Shown here one piece after another: positions 47,686 through 59,518 of a DNA stretch of 64,000 nucleotides; positions within the stretch are counted from its first letter, which is position 1, and the number at the start of each line of letters is the position of its first letter. The stretch spans positions 1,426,001 to 1,490,000 of the forward strand of contig NZ_SNWR01000001.1 of the NCBI RefSeq assembly GCF_004362215.1, given 5' to 3'. Under the pieces are notes generated by a model, which was not told where the DNA came from, made no database searches, and saw only the letters and a program-made list of their open reading frames with translations. The DNA is from Paractinoplanes brasiliensis. Its GTDB lineage: Bacteria; Actinomycetota; Actinomycetes; Mycobacteriales; Micromonosporaceae. Position numbers and translations under genes: made by a program.

Positions 47686-48675
47686 TTAACGAGCGGCGCC
47701 CAGTACGGGAACCAGCGCGACACCCAACGACTCAGGATCATGCTTGGGGCGACCGTCCGCAACGGCAACGGGTGCCAGCACCAGCCGGGCGCCCAGCCCC
47801 TCGGCGGCCCGCCGCACCGGTTCGGGCTCCCCCACCCACTTGCCGTCGGCCAGCACGACGTCGACCCGCAGTCCGGGCAGATAGCGGTGCAGCGCGGCCA
47901 GGTGGTCGGCGACCGAGAGGCCGGACGTCTCGTTGTCGGTGGCCAGATTGAGCGTGACCAGCCGGCGCGCCGGGCTCTTCATGATCGCCTCGGCCAGCCG
48001 GGGCACCATCAGGTGGGGCAGCACGCTGGTGAACCAGCTCCCCGGGCCGAAGATCAGCCAGTCCGCCTCGTCGATGGCCGTGATCGCCTGCTGGCAGACC
48101 GGCGGGTCGGCCGGGTCGATCCGCACCGCCTCGACGTGCCCGTGAGCGACCGCGACGGCGTGCTGACCACGCACCGTGACGACCTCGTACGGGCGTTCCG
48201 GGTCGGCGCCGCGCATGTCGGCCTCGATGCCGATCGCGTGGCGGGCCATCGGCAGCACCCGCCCCCGCGCGCCCACCATCGCGGCCGCGTGGTCGAGCGC
48301 CTGCACCGGGTCGCCCAGCATCTCCATCAGCCCGAGCAGCAGCAGATTGCCGACCGCGTGCCCGACCAGCGGATCGGGCCCCTGCCCGCCGACGCCCGGC
48401 GCCGGGATCTCGGCGAAACGGTACTGCAGCAGCTGAGCCGTACGCTGGGTGATCTCCCGGCCGTCGGCCAGCGCGGCCAGGGCCTGGCGCAGGTCACCCG
48501 GGGGCAGCAGCGCGTCACGCTCGGCGAGCAGCCGGCCGCTGGAGCCGCCGTCGTCGCCCACCGTCACGACGGCCGTGATCTCCAGATCCAGGCCGTCGGC
48601 GGCGCGGCTGCGCAGGGCACGCAACGAGGCGCTCAGCCCGTGCCCGCCGCCGAACGCCACCACCCGTACGGGCAT
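47686..48675 (-). CDS. yvcK: YvcK/CofD-like gluconeogenesis factor
   Basis: 329 residues. VVAFGGGHGLSASLRAL, VVTVGDDGGSSGRL, PPGDLRQALAAL, AVGNLLLLGL and IFGPGSWFTSVLPHLMV. It binds UDP-GlcNAc-type ligands in relatives and affects cell shape and carbon use. ATG 48675 has GGGAG five bases before it; GTG 48681 would overlap that site. Confidence 0.93.
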   Translation of the reverse strand: MPVRVVAFGGGHGLSASLRALRSRAADGLDLEITAVVTVGDDGGSSGRLLAERDALLPPGDLRQALAALADGREITQRTAQLLQYRFAEIPAPGVGGQGPDPLVGHAVGNLLLLGLMEMLGDPVQALDHAAAMVGARGRVLPMARHAIGIEADMRGADPERPYEVVTVRGQHAVAVAHGHVEAVRIDPADPPVCQQAITAIDEADWLIFGPGSWFTSVLPHLMVPRLAEAIMKSPARRLVTLNLATDNETSGLSVADHLAALHRYLPGLRVDVVLADGKWVGEPEPVRRAAEGLGARLVLAPVAVADGRPKHDPESLGVALVPVLGAAR

Positions 48676-48677
48676 CG

Positions 48678-49577
48678 TCACTCCCGCCCGAGGTCGCGGT
48701 GCGAGGAGTGGGCTGCCAGACGCATGTCCCGCAGCTGGGCCGTGAGCTCCTCGGAGATCGCGACGCTGCGGTGCTTGCCGCCGGTGCAGCCGACCGCGAC
48801 GGTGAGATAGCGCTTGCCCTCACGTTCGAAACCGGGGGCGGTGGCCGCGATCAGGCTCGCGTACGTCTTCACGAAGTCGCTCGCGCCCTCCTGGTCGAGC
48901 ACGTACGTGCTGACCGCTTCCTCGAGGCCGGTGTGATCGCGCAGGTCGGGCACCCAGAACGGGTTGGGCAGGAACCGGGCGTCCATCACGTAGTCGGCGT
49001 CGGGCGGCAGGCCGTACTTGAAACCGAACGAGAGCACGGTGATGCGCAGCCGGCGCACGTCCTCGCCGCCGAACAGCTCCTCGACCCGCCGGCGCAGCTG
49101 GTTCACGTTCAGGTGGCTGGTGTCAATGATCACATCGGCCTGCTCGCGCGCCTCGGCCAGCAGCTTGCGCTCGGCCGCGATCCCGTCGGCGAGCCGGCCG
49201 TCGCCCTGCAGCGGGTGCGAGCGGCGCACCGACTCGAACCGGCGGATCAGCACGTCGTCCTCGGCGTCGACGAAGACGACCCGGGGCGAGAACCCGCGCT
49301 CACGCAGCGCGTGGATGGCCCCGGCCAAGTCGGTGGAGAAGGCCCGGCTGCGCACGTCGAGGACCATGGCCGTACGCCGGGCGGCGCCGCCGGCCTGGAA
49401 CGCGAGCTGGGCCATGTCGAGCATCAACGCCTGCGGCAGGTTGTCGACCACGTAGAAGCCCACGTTCTCCAGCGCGCGGGCGACCGTGCTGCGCCCACCG
49501 CCGGAAACCCCGGTCACGACCACCAGGTCGGTGGTCACCTCGTCACGATCGGTCGCGTCGGACACGAACTCCGGCAT
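48678..49577 (-). CDS. rapZ: RNase adapter protein RapZ (YvcJ-like P-loop protein)
   Basis: 299 residues. Walker A GVSGGGRST, VVDNLPQALM, VFVDAEDDVLIRRFESVRRSHPL and C-terminal SFGFKYGLPPDADYVMDARFLPNPFW...VAVGCTGGKHRSV. It hydrolyses nucleotides; in enterobacteria it guides RNase E on GlmZ RNA. ATG 49577 is chosen, but TTG 49589 has a better spaced GGGAGG and is possible. Confidence 0.94.
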   Translation of the reverse strand: MPEFVSDATDRDEVTTDLVVVTGVSGGGRSTVARALENVGFYVVDNLPQALMLDMAQLAFQAGGAARRTAMVLDVRSRAFSTDLAGAIHALRERGFSPRVVFVDAEDDVLIRRFESVRRSHPLQGDGRLADGIAAERKLLAEAREQADVIIDTSHLNVNQLRRRVEELFGGEDVRRLRITVLSFGFKYGLPPDADYVMDARFLPNPFWVPDLRDHTGLEEAVSTYVLDQEGASDFVKTYASLIAATAPGFEREGKRYLTVAVGCTGGKHRSVAISEELTAQLRDMRLAAHSSHRDLGRE

Positions 49578-50045
49578 CGACTCCGTCAACGCACACGCCT
49601 CCCAGCGTCGCTTCGCCCGCGCCCCCTGGCGGACACAACATCCTAGGCCGAACCCCTCGGCCCGATCCCTCCGGACGAGTGTCGTCCATCCGATCGGTGT
49701 CCCCGGGCCCGTTCGATACAACAACCGGCCCTCACCACAAGTTCCACCCCGCCCTGCGAGATCCCCCACGCCCCAGCCCCGCGGGCGCCACTTCGTCAGG
49801 GCCAACCATGCCGCCCGAGGCGCTCCGACCCTACCCGCCCCCGCCGGATCGCAAAGGTTGTCCACAATGCGCCTCTGTCCACAGGGCACCCTGCAAGATC
49901 CCCCCAAACGCGAGACAATTGCCTCGGGGGGCGCCCCTGGGACGGGTGGCGCTGTTCGCGATCTTGGCCGGGACGGGGCTGCTGCTGCTCATGGCTGCTC
50001 CCGGTGGCCGGGCGCGGGCCTACGACTTCGGCCGGGATGACGCCG
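49578..50045. other. Region between rapZ and uvrC with two DnaA-box-like sites
   Basis: 468 bp. It contains TTGTCCACA (49858-49866) and CTGTCCACA (49875-49883), 17 bp apart. A plus-strand frame from GTG 49946 encodes ALFAILAGTGLLLLMAA with an ARA signal-like end, but it has a poor start and continues antisense through the end of uvrC, so I do not call it. Confidence 0.5.
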
Positions 50046-52364
50046 CTACTCGTGGCTTCCCGCGGCCGGGCGCGGGACTTTCGAGCGGTTGGCACCGGCC
50101 TTTGTGCGCCCGGCCCCACCGGCGGGAAAAGACACCGCGTCCGCCGGCTCCTCCCCGCTCGCTGAACCCGCTTCGGCGGCCTTGAGGTCGGCCGGTTGGG
50201 CACCTTCCGGATTGAGCGCCGCCAGCAGCGCCTCCGCCGTGCGGCGGCCGATGCCCGGGACCTCGGTGATCTCTTCGGGGGTGGCGGCGGAGAGCCGCTT
50301 GAGCGAGCCGAAATGCCGCAGCAGGGCCTTGCGTCGCGTCTCGCCCAGGCCGGGCACGGTGTCCAGCGCCGACGTCGTCATCCGCTTGGAGCGGCGCTGG
50401 CGGTGGAAGGTGATCGCGAACCGGTGCGCCTCGTCGCGGACGCGCTGCAGCAGGTAGAGCGCCTCGGACGTGCGCGGCAGGATGACCGGGAAGTCGTCGC
50501 CGGGCAGCCACACCTCTTCGAGCCGCTTGGCCAGCCCGCACAGCGCCACGTCGGTGATGCCCAGGTCGGACAGCACGGCTGCGACCGCGTTGACCTGCGG
50601 CTGACCACCGTCGACGACCACCAGCTGAGGCGGGTACGCGAACCGCCGCGGCCGCCCGGTCAGCGGGTCGATGCCGGGCAGATCGTTCGTGGCAACCTCG
50701 TCGACCGGAGAGCCCGCGCCGGCGAGCGTCGCCGCCTCGGCCGGCACCGGCCCGGCTTCGGCCCACGAGGCAGCACCCTGCGCGGCCACGGCGCCACCCC
50801 CCGCCACGTCATCCGACCCGAGCGAAGCCGCCACGTCATCCGACCCGAGCGAAGCCGCCACGTCATCCGATCCGGGATCCGCCTCGTCGGACTCGGGACG
50901 GTCGCGGGGCGCGTCGGCGCCGGGTTGTGCGCGGAACCGGGCGAACCGCCGCCGCATCACCTCGCTCATCGCGGACAGGTCGTCCATGCCGCTGCCGTCG
51001 GGGTTGCCCCGCACGGCGAACCGGCGGTATTCGCTCTTGCGGGCCAGGCCGTCCTCGAAGACGACCATCGAGGCGACCACGTCGGTGCCCTGGATCTGCG
51101 ACACGTCGAAACACTCGATGCGCAGCGGGGCCGAGTCGAGCCCGAGCGCCTCGGCGATCTCGTCGAGCGCCTTGCTGCGGGTGGTCAGGTCACCCGCGCG
51201 CCGCAGCTTGTGCCGCTGCAGGGACTCGCCGGCGTTGCGGGCCACGGTTTCCATCAGGGCGCGCTTGTCGCCCCGCTGCGGCACCCGCAGGGCGACCCGG
51301 CTGGTGCCGCGGCGCGCGGAGAGCCAATCGGCCAGGGCGGCGGCGTCGTCGGGCAGGGCGGGCACGAGCAGCTCCCGTGGCACGTCGCTCTCGCCCTCGG
51401 ACTCACCGTACATCTGGGTGCAGAAGTGGTGGACCAGGTCGCCGGTCGTGAGGTCCTCCACCTTTTCCACGACCCAGCCACGCTGGCCCCGGACCCGGCC
51501 GTCGCGTACGTGGAAGACCTGGACCGCGGCCTCGAGGGGGTCCTCGGCGAAGGCGACCACGTCGGCGTCGGTGCCGTCGCCGAGCACGACGGTCTGTTTC
51601 TCCATCGCCCGGCGCAGGGCCGCGATGTCGTCACGCAGCCGGGCCGCCCGCTCGAACTCGAGTTCCTCGGAGGCGGCCATCATGTCGCGTTCGAGCCGCT
51701 TGACGAACGTGTCGGTCTTGCCGCCCATGAAGTCGCAGAAGTCGTCGACGATCGCGCGGTGTTCCTCGGCCGTGACCGAGCCGACGCACGGCGCCGAGCA
51801 CTTGCCGATGTAGCCCAGCAGGCAGGGGCGGCCGATCTGGCCGGAACGTTTGAAGACGCCGGACGAGCAGGTGCGAGCGGGGAAGACGCGCAGCAGCAGG
51901 TCGAGCGTCTCGCGGATGGCCCAGGCGTGCGAGTAGGGCCCGAAGTAGCGCACGCCCTTGCGCTTGGCCCCGCGCATCACCTGCAACCGGGGAAACTCCT
52001 CGTTCAGCGTCACCGCGAGGAACGGGTAGGACTTGTCGTCCCGGTACTTCACGTTGAACCGGGGGTCGAACTCCTTGATCCAGGAGAACTCGAGCTGCAG
52101 CGCCTCGACCTCGGTGCCGACAGTCACCCAGTCCACACTGGCCGCCGTGGTGACCATCTGCTGGGTGCGCGCGTGCAGCGACCACGTGTCGGCGAAGTAG
52201 GAATTCAACCTGTTCCGCAGGTTTTTCGCCTTGCCGACGTAGATGACCCGGCCGGTCTGATCGCGGAAACGGTAGACGCCCGGGGACTCCGGAATGGTTC
52301 CGGGAGCCGGGCGATAGCTGGAGGGGTCTGGCACAGGCTCAACAGTAATGCGGGGGACTGACAT
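50046..52364 (-). CDS. uvrC: Excinuclease ABC subunit C
   Basis: 772 residues, about 100 longer than usual. GIY-YIG nuclease domain (PESPGVYRFRDQTGRVIYVGKAKNLRNRLNSYF), cysteine-bearing CLLGYIGKCSAPCVG, UVR motif (DMMAASEELEFERAARLRDDI), RNase H-like 5' incision domain (IECFDVSQIQGTDVVASMVVF, PQLVVVDGGQPQVNA, FAITFHRQRRSKRMTTS) and C-terminal (HhH)2. A low-complexity insert at about 475-560 contains three GSDDVAASL-type repeats. It nicks DNA on both sides of a lesion with UvrB. The first 10 residues may not be translated (GTG 52334 alternative). Confidence 0.96.
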   Translation of the reverse strand: MSVPRITVEPVPDPSSYRPAPGTIPESPGVYRFRDQTGRVIYVGKAKNLRNRLNSYFADTWSLHARTQQMVTTAASVDWVTVGTEVEALQLEFSWIKEFDPRFNVKYRDDKSYPFLAVTLNEEFPRLQVMRGAKRKGVRYFGPYSHAWAIRETLDLLLRVFPARTCSSGVFKRSGQIGRPCLLGYIGKCSAPCVGSVTAEEHRAIVDDFCDFMGGKTDTFVKRLERDMMAASEELEFERAARLRDDIAALRRAMEKQTVVLGDGTDADVVAFAEDPLEAAVQVFHVRDGRVRGQRGWVVEKVEDLTTGDLVHHFCTQMYGESEGESDVPRELLVPALPDDAAALADWLSARRGTSRVALRVPQRGDKRALMETVARNAGESLQRHKLRRAGDLTTRSKALDEIAEALGLDSAPLRIECFDVSQIQGTDVVASMVVFEDGLARKSEYRRFAVRGNPDGSGMDDLSAMSEVMRRRFARFRAQPGADAPRDRPESDEADPGSDDVAASLGSDDVAASLGSDDVAGGGAVAAQGAASWAEAGPVPAEAATLAGAGSPVDEVATNDLPGIDPLTGRPRRFAYPPQLVVVDGGQPQVNAVAAVLSDLGITDVALCGLAKRLEEVWLPGDDFPVILPRTSEALYLLQRVRDEAHRFAITFHRQRRSKRMTTSALDTVPGLGETRRKALLRHFGSLKRLSAATPEEITEVPGIGRRTAEALLAALNPEGAQPADLKAAEAGSASGEEPADAVSFPAGGAGRTKAGANRSKVPRPAAGSHE
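50806..50871 (-). repeat. 27-bp tandem repeats in the uvrC insert
   Basis: Two exact 27-nt units (50806-50832, 50833-50859) and a partial third (from 50860) encode GSDDVAASL repeats. The reading frame is kept. Confidence 0.9.
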
Positions 52365-52374
52365 GATTGTCCGA

Positions 52375-52414
52375 CCGGAGGTCCGTCGCCGCCGCCACGG
52401 CTTCGGACCTCCGG
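52375..52414 (-). terminator. Hairpin between the Rieske gene and uvrC
   Basis: CCGGAGGTCCG (52375-52385) and CGGACCTCCGG (52404-52414) form a perfect 11-bp stem with an 18-nt loop, between the Rieske stop and the uvrC start. No T-tract is present. Confidence 0.65.
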
Positions 52415-52432
52415 CCCGGACGGTCTGTCAGA

Positions 52433-52960
52433 TCAAGCGGCGACGATGTTGTCGCCGTCCACCTTGACCTTGGTCTCGGGCAGGGCCTTGTTGGCCGGGC
52501 CGGAGGTCGGCTGGCCGGTCTCGATCGAGAACTTGCTGTTGTGGCAGGGGCACGAGATCTGCCCGCCGTCAATCTTGTTGACGTCGCAGCCGGCGTGCGT
52601 GCAGACCTTGCTGAACGCCTTGAACACGCCCGCGGTGGGCTGGGTGATCACGTAGTCGCCCTGGATCACGCCGCCGCCCTCGGGCACGTCACCCACGGCG
52701 GCCAGCGTCGCCCCGCCCGAACCGCCGTTGCTGTCCGAACCGTTGCCGCCGCCTGCGGCCGCGCTGCCGGCCGGGCCGGGGTTGTCGGTGAAGTCGCTGC
52801 CGTTGCTGTTGGTCGACGAGGCCGTGCCGCACGCCGCGAGGACAGCGGTGGCGCCCGCCGCGCCCGCGCCGAGCAGGACCACGCGGCGTGTCGAGGCCGT
52901 CGGCCGTCCGGGCTCCTCGGGCGAGGTCTCGGCGTCGGTCTTGGTCTGCACGTCTGTCAT
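52433..52960 (-). CDS. Tat-exported Rieske [2Fe-2S] lipoprotein
   Basis: 175 residues. STRRVVLLGAGAAGATAVLAAC shows a Tat-like RR motif, hydrophobic stretch and lipobox LAAC. A Ser/Gly-rich linker (about 45-82) follows, then a Rieske domain with CTHAGCDV and CPCHNSKF (CTH and CPCH ligands). It is probably an extracytoplasmic electron carrier tethered to the membrane. Its position next to uvrC/uvrA is common in actinomycetes. Confidence 0.93.
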   Translation of the reverse strand: MTDVQTKTDAETSPEEPGRPTASTRRVVLLGAGAAGATAVLAACGTASSTNSNGSDFTDNPGPAGSAAAGGGNGSDSNGGSGGATLAAVGDVPEGGGVIQGDYVITQPTAGVFKAFSKVCTHAGCDVNKIDGGQISCPCHNSKFSIETGQPTSGPANKALPETKVKVDGDNIVAA

Positions 52961-53201
52961 CGTGTGTCCTCCAGTGCCGGGTCCGCGTCAATGGTCACGC
53001 GGCGTCGCCTCTACATACGCTGCCGCGGCCCGCCGGGTTCAGGCGTACCGCGAAATACCCGCCGAAACGGCGGCGGTCCATCCGGGTTTGCGGGCTTTCG
53101 CCAATGGCGGGGCCCGGACGGCAACGCCCGATCGAGGTTATGCCCTCGACCGGGCGCCGTAGCTTTGAGTTACCTGTGATGTTGCTGAAGGTCGGCGGGA
53201 C

Positions 53202-56204
<3,003 letters not shown>

Positions 56205-56350
56205 CAGCCAGCCTCTCCGTACAGGTGTTTGAGTGAGCAAGCCGCGGCCACTCTAGCCATGGGGTACGACAAGTTTTGCCGCCGCGGGCGCCAAGAAGGT
56301 GTAGCGCCTGGCACATCACGCACATTCCCGCAGTTCCGGCGCGAGAAAAC

Positions 56351-58144
56351 TCACTCCGGCGAGGGAACCGGAAGCGAGCGTACGTCCCACAGCTGAACTC
56401 CGCCGACCAGCTGCGGCGCGCCCAGGGCGGTGGTCATCGTTTCCAGCAGCGCGTCCTCGTTGCGGCTGCCGGGCACCAGCACGACCACGGCGGCCCGCCA
56501 GAAGATCAGGTCTTCGGTGATGCGGGCCTTGTCGCTCGCGGTCAGTTGCGGGCGCTCGCCGAACTCCCGGACCCGCCAGAGCAGGTCGGAGGTGAACCGG
56601 CGGGGAGCGTTCCACGAGCCGGTGTCGTCGCGCGGCGGGTCGACCGGGCCCATGAAGTAACCGCGGGGCGTCCGGTACTCCAGGTGGGACAGCGTCACCC
56701 AGCGCATCCCCGTACGCCCGGTGGTGACCTCGGGCAGAGGGACGGTGACCAGGGTACGGTCGTCGGACACGTACTGCCGCCAGGTGCCCTGGGTCAGGAA
56801 CGGCGGCAACGGGTCGTCCACGACGACGGGCAGCGGCTTGGGGAACAACGGCACCAGCGCGAGCACGAGGCCCACCTGCCACAGCCGCCGGCCGCGCGGC
56901 GTGAACCCGCGCAGCCGATCGGTGGCCAGCGCCAGCAGCACACCGGCGATGGTCGCGGGCACCATGGCGAACCGGGTCACACTGACGAGGTCGATGATCG
57001 GCACGTGGCTGATCAGGCCGAACGGCAGCGGGACGCCGGTGCGGCGCCCGAAGACGATCAGCACGGGCCCCATCGACACGATCAGCAGCACAAGCGCGGA
57101 GACAGCGGCGGCGCGGGCCGCCACCGTGCGCCACAGCACCACCACCGACGCGACGATCATGACCAGGCCCGCCGGGCCGAAGAACAGGTTGTCCTCCGTG
57201 CTGCTGACGCTCATGTGCCGGGTGAGCTCGGCGTTGCCGGCCAGCGACTGCCGCGCGAACCCGGCGATCGAGGCCAGGTCGGTCGCGTACATGTCGGGTG
57301 CGAACGGCTGGCCGTGGTAGTTGCCCTTGGCGAAGAACTGATACCACAGCGGGTAGGCCAGCGCGGCCAGCGAGACACCGGCCGCGACAGCGAGACCGGC
57401 CGCCATGGGCCGCGCGTCGCTGCGGGCCCGGTCGGGGGCCATCACCGCGTACGCGATGACGAAAACGCCCAGGGCCAGAGCGGTGAACAGCAGGCTCTCC
57501 TCGTTGATGAACACCTGCGCGACGATCAGCAGGCCGAGGATCACCCCACCCCGTACGGCCCGGCCGGGCTCCCGCAACCGCAGCGCCTGCCACACGATGA
57601 ACGGCAACAGCCACTGGCTCACGAAGTTCACATGGCCGTTGGCGTGGGACACCATCGTCGGCGCGAACCCGCACCACAGGCCCCCGATCCAGGCCGCGAG
57701 CCGGCTGGTCACCAGATGACGGGAGAGCACCCAATACCAGGCGGCGGCTGTGCCGGCCAGGCCCAGCGTGATCAGCAGCGCCACCGAGAAACCGGGGCCG
57801 AGCCAGTGCGTGAGCGGGGCCAGCGGCAGGCTCAGGGCCAGCACCGACGTGTTGGCCATCATGTTCACGCCGTCGGGCACGTTGAGCCGGTCGCTGAAGA
57901 ACGGGTTGTCGCCGTGGAACAGCACCCGCTCGCCGTGGGCCAGCATGAACAGGAACACGCCGTGGTCGTCGTCGTTGCCGGCCAGCACGCGCCCGTTCGG
58001 GTCACGCCAGAGCTGGACCGTGACCAGCACGGAGAGAACCGCGTAGCTCAGCAGGGCCCAAGGATCGGCCCGGCGGCGACGCGGCGCCGGCGTCTCGGAC
58101 CGGGACCCGGCCGCACCGTCGACAACTTCCTCCACCGCACGCAC
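56351..58144 (-). CDS. Polytopic membrane protein, glycosyltransferase-like (GT-C type)
   Basis: 597 residues with about ten to twelve hydrophobic segments, and a final soluble domain from about 470. GNDDDHGVFLFMLAHG near the N-terminus, with its acidic residues in the first large loop, resembles the catalytic loop of GT-C enzymes and of YfhO-like proteins. Function is unproven. The start is GTG 58144, no good ribosome site (GTG 58135 possible). It lies 25 bp after rsgA. Confidence 0.75.
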   Translation of the reverse strand: MRAVEEVVDGAAGSRSETPAPRRRRADPWALLSYAVLSVLVTVQLWRDPNGRVLAGNDDDHGVFLFMLAHGERVLFHGDNPFFSDRLNVPDGVNMMANTSVLALSLPLAPLTHWLGPGFSVALLITLGLAGTAAAWYWVLSRHLVTSRLAAWIGGLWCGFAPTMVSHANGHVNFVSQWLLPFIVWQALRLREPGRAVRGGVILGLLIVAQVFINEESLLFTALALGVFVIAYAVMAPDRARSDARPMAAGLAVAAGVSLAALAYPLWYQFFAKGNYHGQPFAPDMYATDLASIAGFARQSLAGNAELTRHMSVSSTEDNLFFGPAGLVMIVASVVVLWRTVAARAAAVSALVLLIVSMGPVLIVFGRRTGVPLPFGLISHVPIIDLVSVTRFAMVPATIAGVLLALATDRLRGFTPRGRRLWQVGLVLALVPLFPKPLPVVVDDPLPPFLTQGTWRQYVSDDRTLVTVPLPEVTTGRTGMRWVTLSHLEYRTPRGYFMGPVDPPRDDTGSWNAPRRFTSDLLWRVREFGERPQLTASDKARITEDLIFWRAAVVVLVPGSRNEDALLETMTTALGAPQLVGGVQLWDVRSLPVPSPE

Positions 58145-58169
58145 CGGAGCATTGTGACAGAGGGGTCTG

Positions 58170-59207
58170 TCAGGAACGTCTGCGGCGGTGACCGGCCGCC
58201 CCCGCCAGCCGGGCCGACTGACGTGCCGATTCGACCTCGATCTCGTGCCTGAGCTTGCGCCACGCGGCCAGCCGCCGGGGCGCCAGCGAGCCGTCGGCCG
58301 CGGCCGTCACGACCGCGCAACCCGGTTCGGCCTCGTGCCGGCAGTCGTCGAACCGGCATTCGGCGGCCAGCACGGTGATGTCGCCGAACGCGCGGCTGAG
58401 CCCTTCGGCGGTGTCGAGCAGGCCCACCCCGCGGATGCCGGGGGTGTCGAGCACGGCCCCGCCGTCGGGGAGCGGAACCAGATTCCTGTACGCGGTGGTG
58501 TGCCGCCCCTTGCCGTCGACGTCACGGATCTGCTGCACCGGCATCACAGGAGCCCCGGCCAAGGCGTTGACCAGCGTCGACTTGCCCGCCCCGGAGCGCC
58601 CCAACAGAGCCAGGGTGCGGCCCCTCACCACGTACGGGGAAAGGTGTTGAAGGTTGTGACCCCGCCGGACACTTACCGTGATCACCGGCACACCCGGCGC
58701 GACGGCCTCGACCTGGCGGCGGATCGCCTCGGGGTCGGCGGCCGTGTCGGACTTGGTGAGGACGATCATCGGTTTCGCGCCGGACTCCCAGGCCAGGGCC
58801 AGCAGACGTTCGATGCGCGCGTCGTCCGGCTCCGGATGGATCGGCTCGACAACGGCGACGGTGTCCATGTTCGCCGCGAGCACCTGGCCGGTGCTGTCCT
58901 TGTCGGCGGTGCGGCGGATCAGACACGTGCGGCGGGGCAGCACGGCCTCGGCGGTGACCCGGCGGTCGGGCCATCGGCGCAACACCACCCAGTCACCGGC
59001 GCACGGCAGCAACGCGGGATCACGGGCGGCGCCGATCAGTACGTTCCCGCCCAGGCTGGCGCGGGTGACACCGCCCGCGTCGAGCACGGTGCAGACGCCA
59101 CGGTCGGCGCGCAGCACCCGGCCCGGCGCCGCGTCGGAACGGTCGTAGGGACGATACGCGGATGCGAAAAACTCGTCCCAGCCCAGCTGGGACAGCTCGT
59201 GTGCCAT
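58170..59207 (-). CDS. rsgA: Ribosome small-subunit GTPase RsgA
   Basis: 345 residues. OB domain first, then a circularly permuted GTPase: VLTKSD (G4), GRSGAGKSTLVNAL (G1), GRHTT (G2 region), LDTPGIRG (G3), and a C-terminal zinc motif CRFDDCRHEAEPGC. It helps late 30S maturation. ATG 59207 has a weak ribosome site; a 14-codon leader ORF with a strong one lies 42 bp upstream. Confidence 0.94.
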   Translation of the reverse strand: MAHELSQLGWDEFFASAYRPYDRSDAAPGRVLRADRGVCTVLDAGGVTRASLGGNVLIGAARDPALLPCAGDWVVLRRWPDRRVTAEAVLPRRTCLIRRTADKDSTGQVLAANMDTVAVVEPIHPEPDDARIERLLALAWESGAKPMIVLTKSDTAADPEAIRRQVEAVAPGVPVITVSVRRGHNLQHLSPYVVRGRTLALLGRSGAGKSTLVNALAGAPVMPVQQIRDVDGKGRHTTAYRNLVPLPDGGAVLDTPGIRGVGLLDTAEGLSRAFGDITVLAAECRFDDCRHEAEPGCAVVTAAADGSLAPRRLAAWRKLRHEIEVESARQSARLAGAAGHRRRRS

Positions 59208-59249
59208 GGGAACCCGTTTCCCGGACGGGGAGACAGCCGGACCGCGTGG

Positions 59250-59294
59250 TCAGGCGGCGGCCTCCTGGTGAAGGGACGCAAAGACGAACAGCAC
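59250..59294 (-). CDS. Possible 14-residue leader peptide upstream of rsgA
   Basis: GTG 59294 is preceded by AGGAGGT with a 7-nt spacer (59302-59308), a near-ideal ribosome site. The frame encodes VLFVFASLHQEAAA and stops 42 bp before rsgA. The short size and strong initiation suit a leader peptide for rsgA; its effect is unknown. Confidence 0.45.
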   Translation of the reverse strand: MLFVFASLHQEAAA

Positions 59295-59396
59295 GCTCCC
59301 CACCTCCTCCGCGGGATCTGATCGGCGCGTCTGCACCGACGGTACGGATGCGCCTACGGCAGCGAAAGCGATTTCCGACCCACTAGGGTTCACAAG

Positions 59397-59459
59397 GTGA
59401 CCGCGTTTCAGTTGTCGGGCCGTCCCGGCCCTCGCTCCGCTCGGTGCAGTCCGTCATGA
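59397..59459 (+). CDS. Possible short ORF 1 of duplicated leader
   Basis: 20 codons from GTG 59397: VTAFQLSGRPGPRSARCSPS, ending with a TGA that overlaps ATG 59456. No clear ribosome site. First of two nearly identical copies. Confidence 0.3.
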   Translation: MTAFQLSGRPGPRSARCSPS

Positions 59460-59515
59460 CCGCGCTTCAGTTGTCAGGCCGTCCCGGCCCTCGCTCCGCT
59501 CGGTGCAGTCCGTCA
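59398..59515 (+). repeat. 59-bp direct tandem duplication before the MDMPI gene
   Basis: Copy 1 is 59398-59456 and copy 2 is 59457-59515, differing at only two bases (59406 and 59417 relative to copy 2). Each copy carries GGGCCGTCCCGGCCC, a small hairpin, and ends in TCA-TGA, creating ATGA overlaps. Confidence 0.9.
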
Positions 59516-59518
59516 TGA
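59456..59518 (+). CDS. Possible short ORF 2 of duplicated leader
   Basis: 20 codons from ATG 59456: MTALQLSGRPGPRSARCSPS, ending with a TGA that overlaps ATG 59515, the start of the MDMPI gene. Both short frames are joined to the next by ATGA. Confidence 0.3.
   Translation: MTALQLSGRPGPRSARCSPS

Noticed and set aside
49946..50185. Plus-strand frame with a signal-peptide-like start
   Set aside because: Hydrophobic ALFAILAGTGLLLLMAA is tempting, but the start lacks a proper ribosome site and most of the frame is antisense to the uvrC end.
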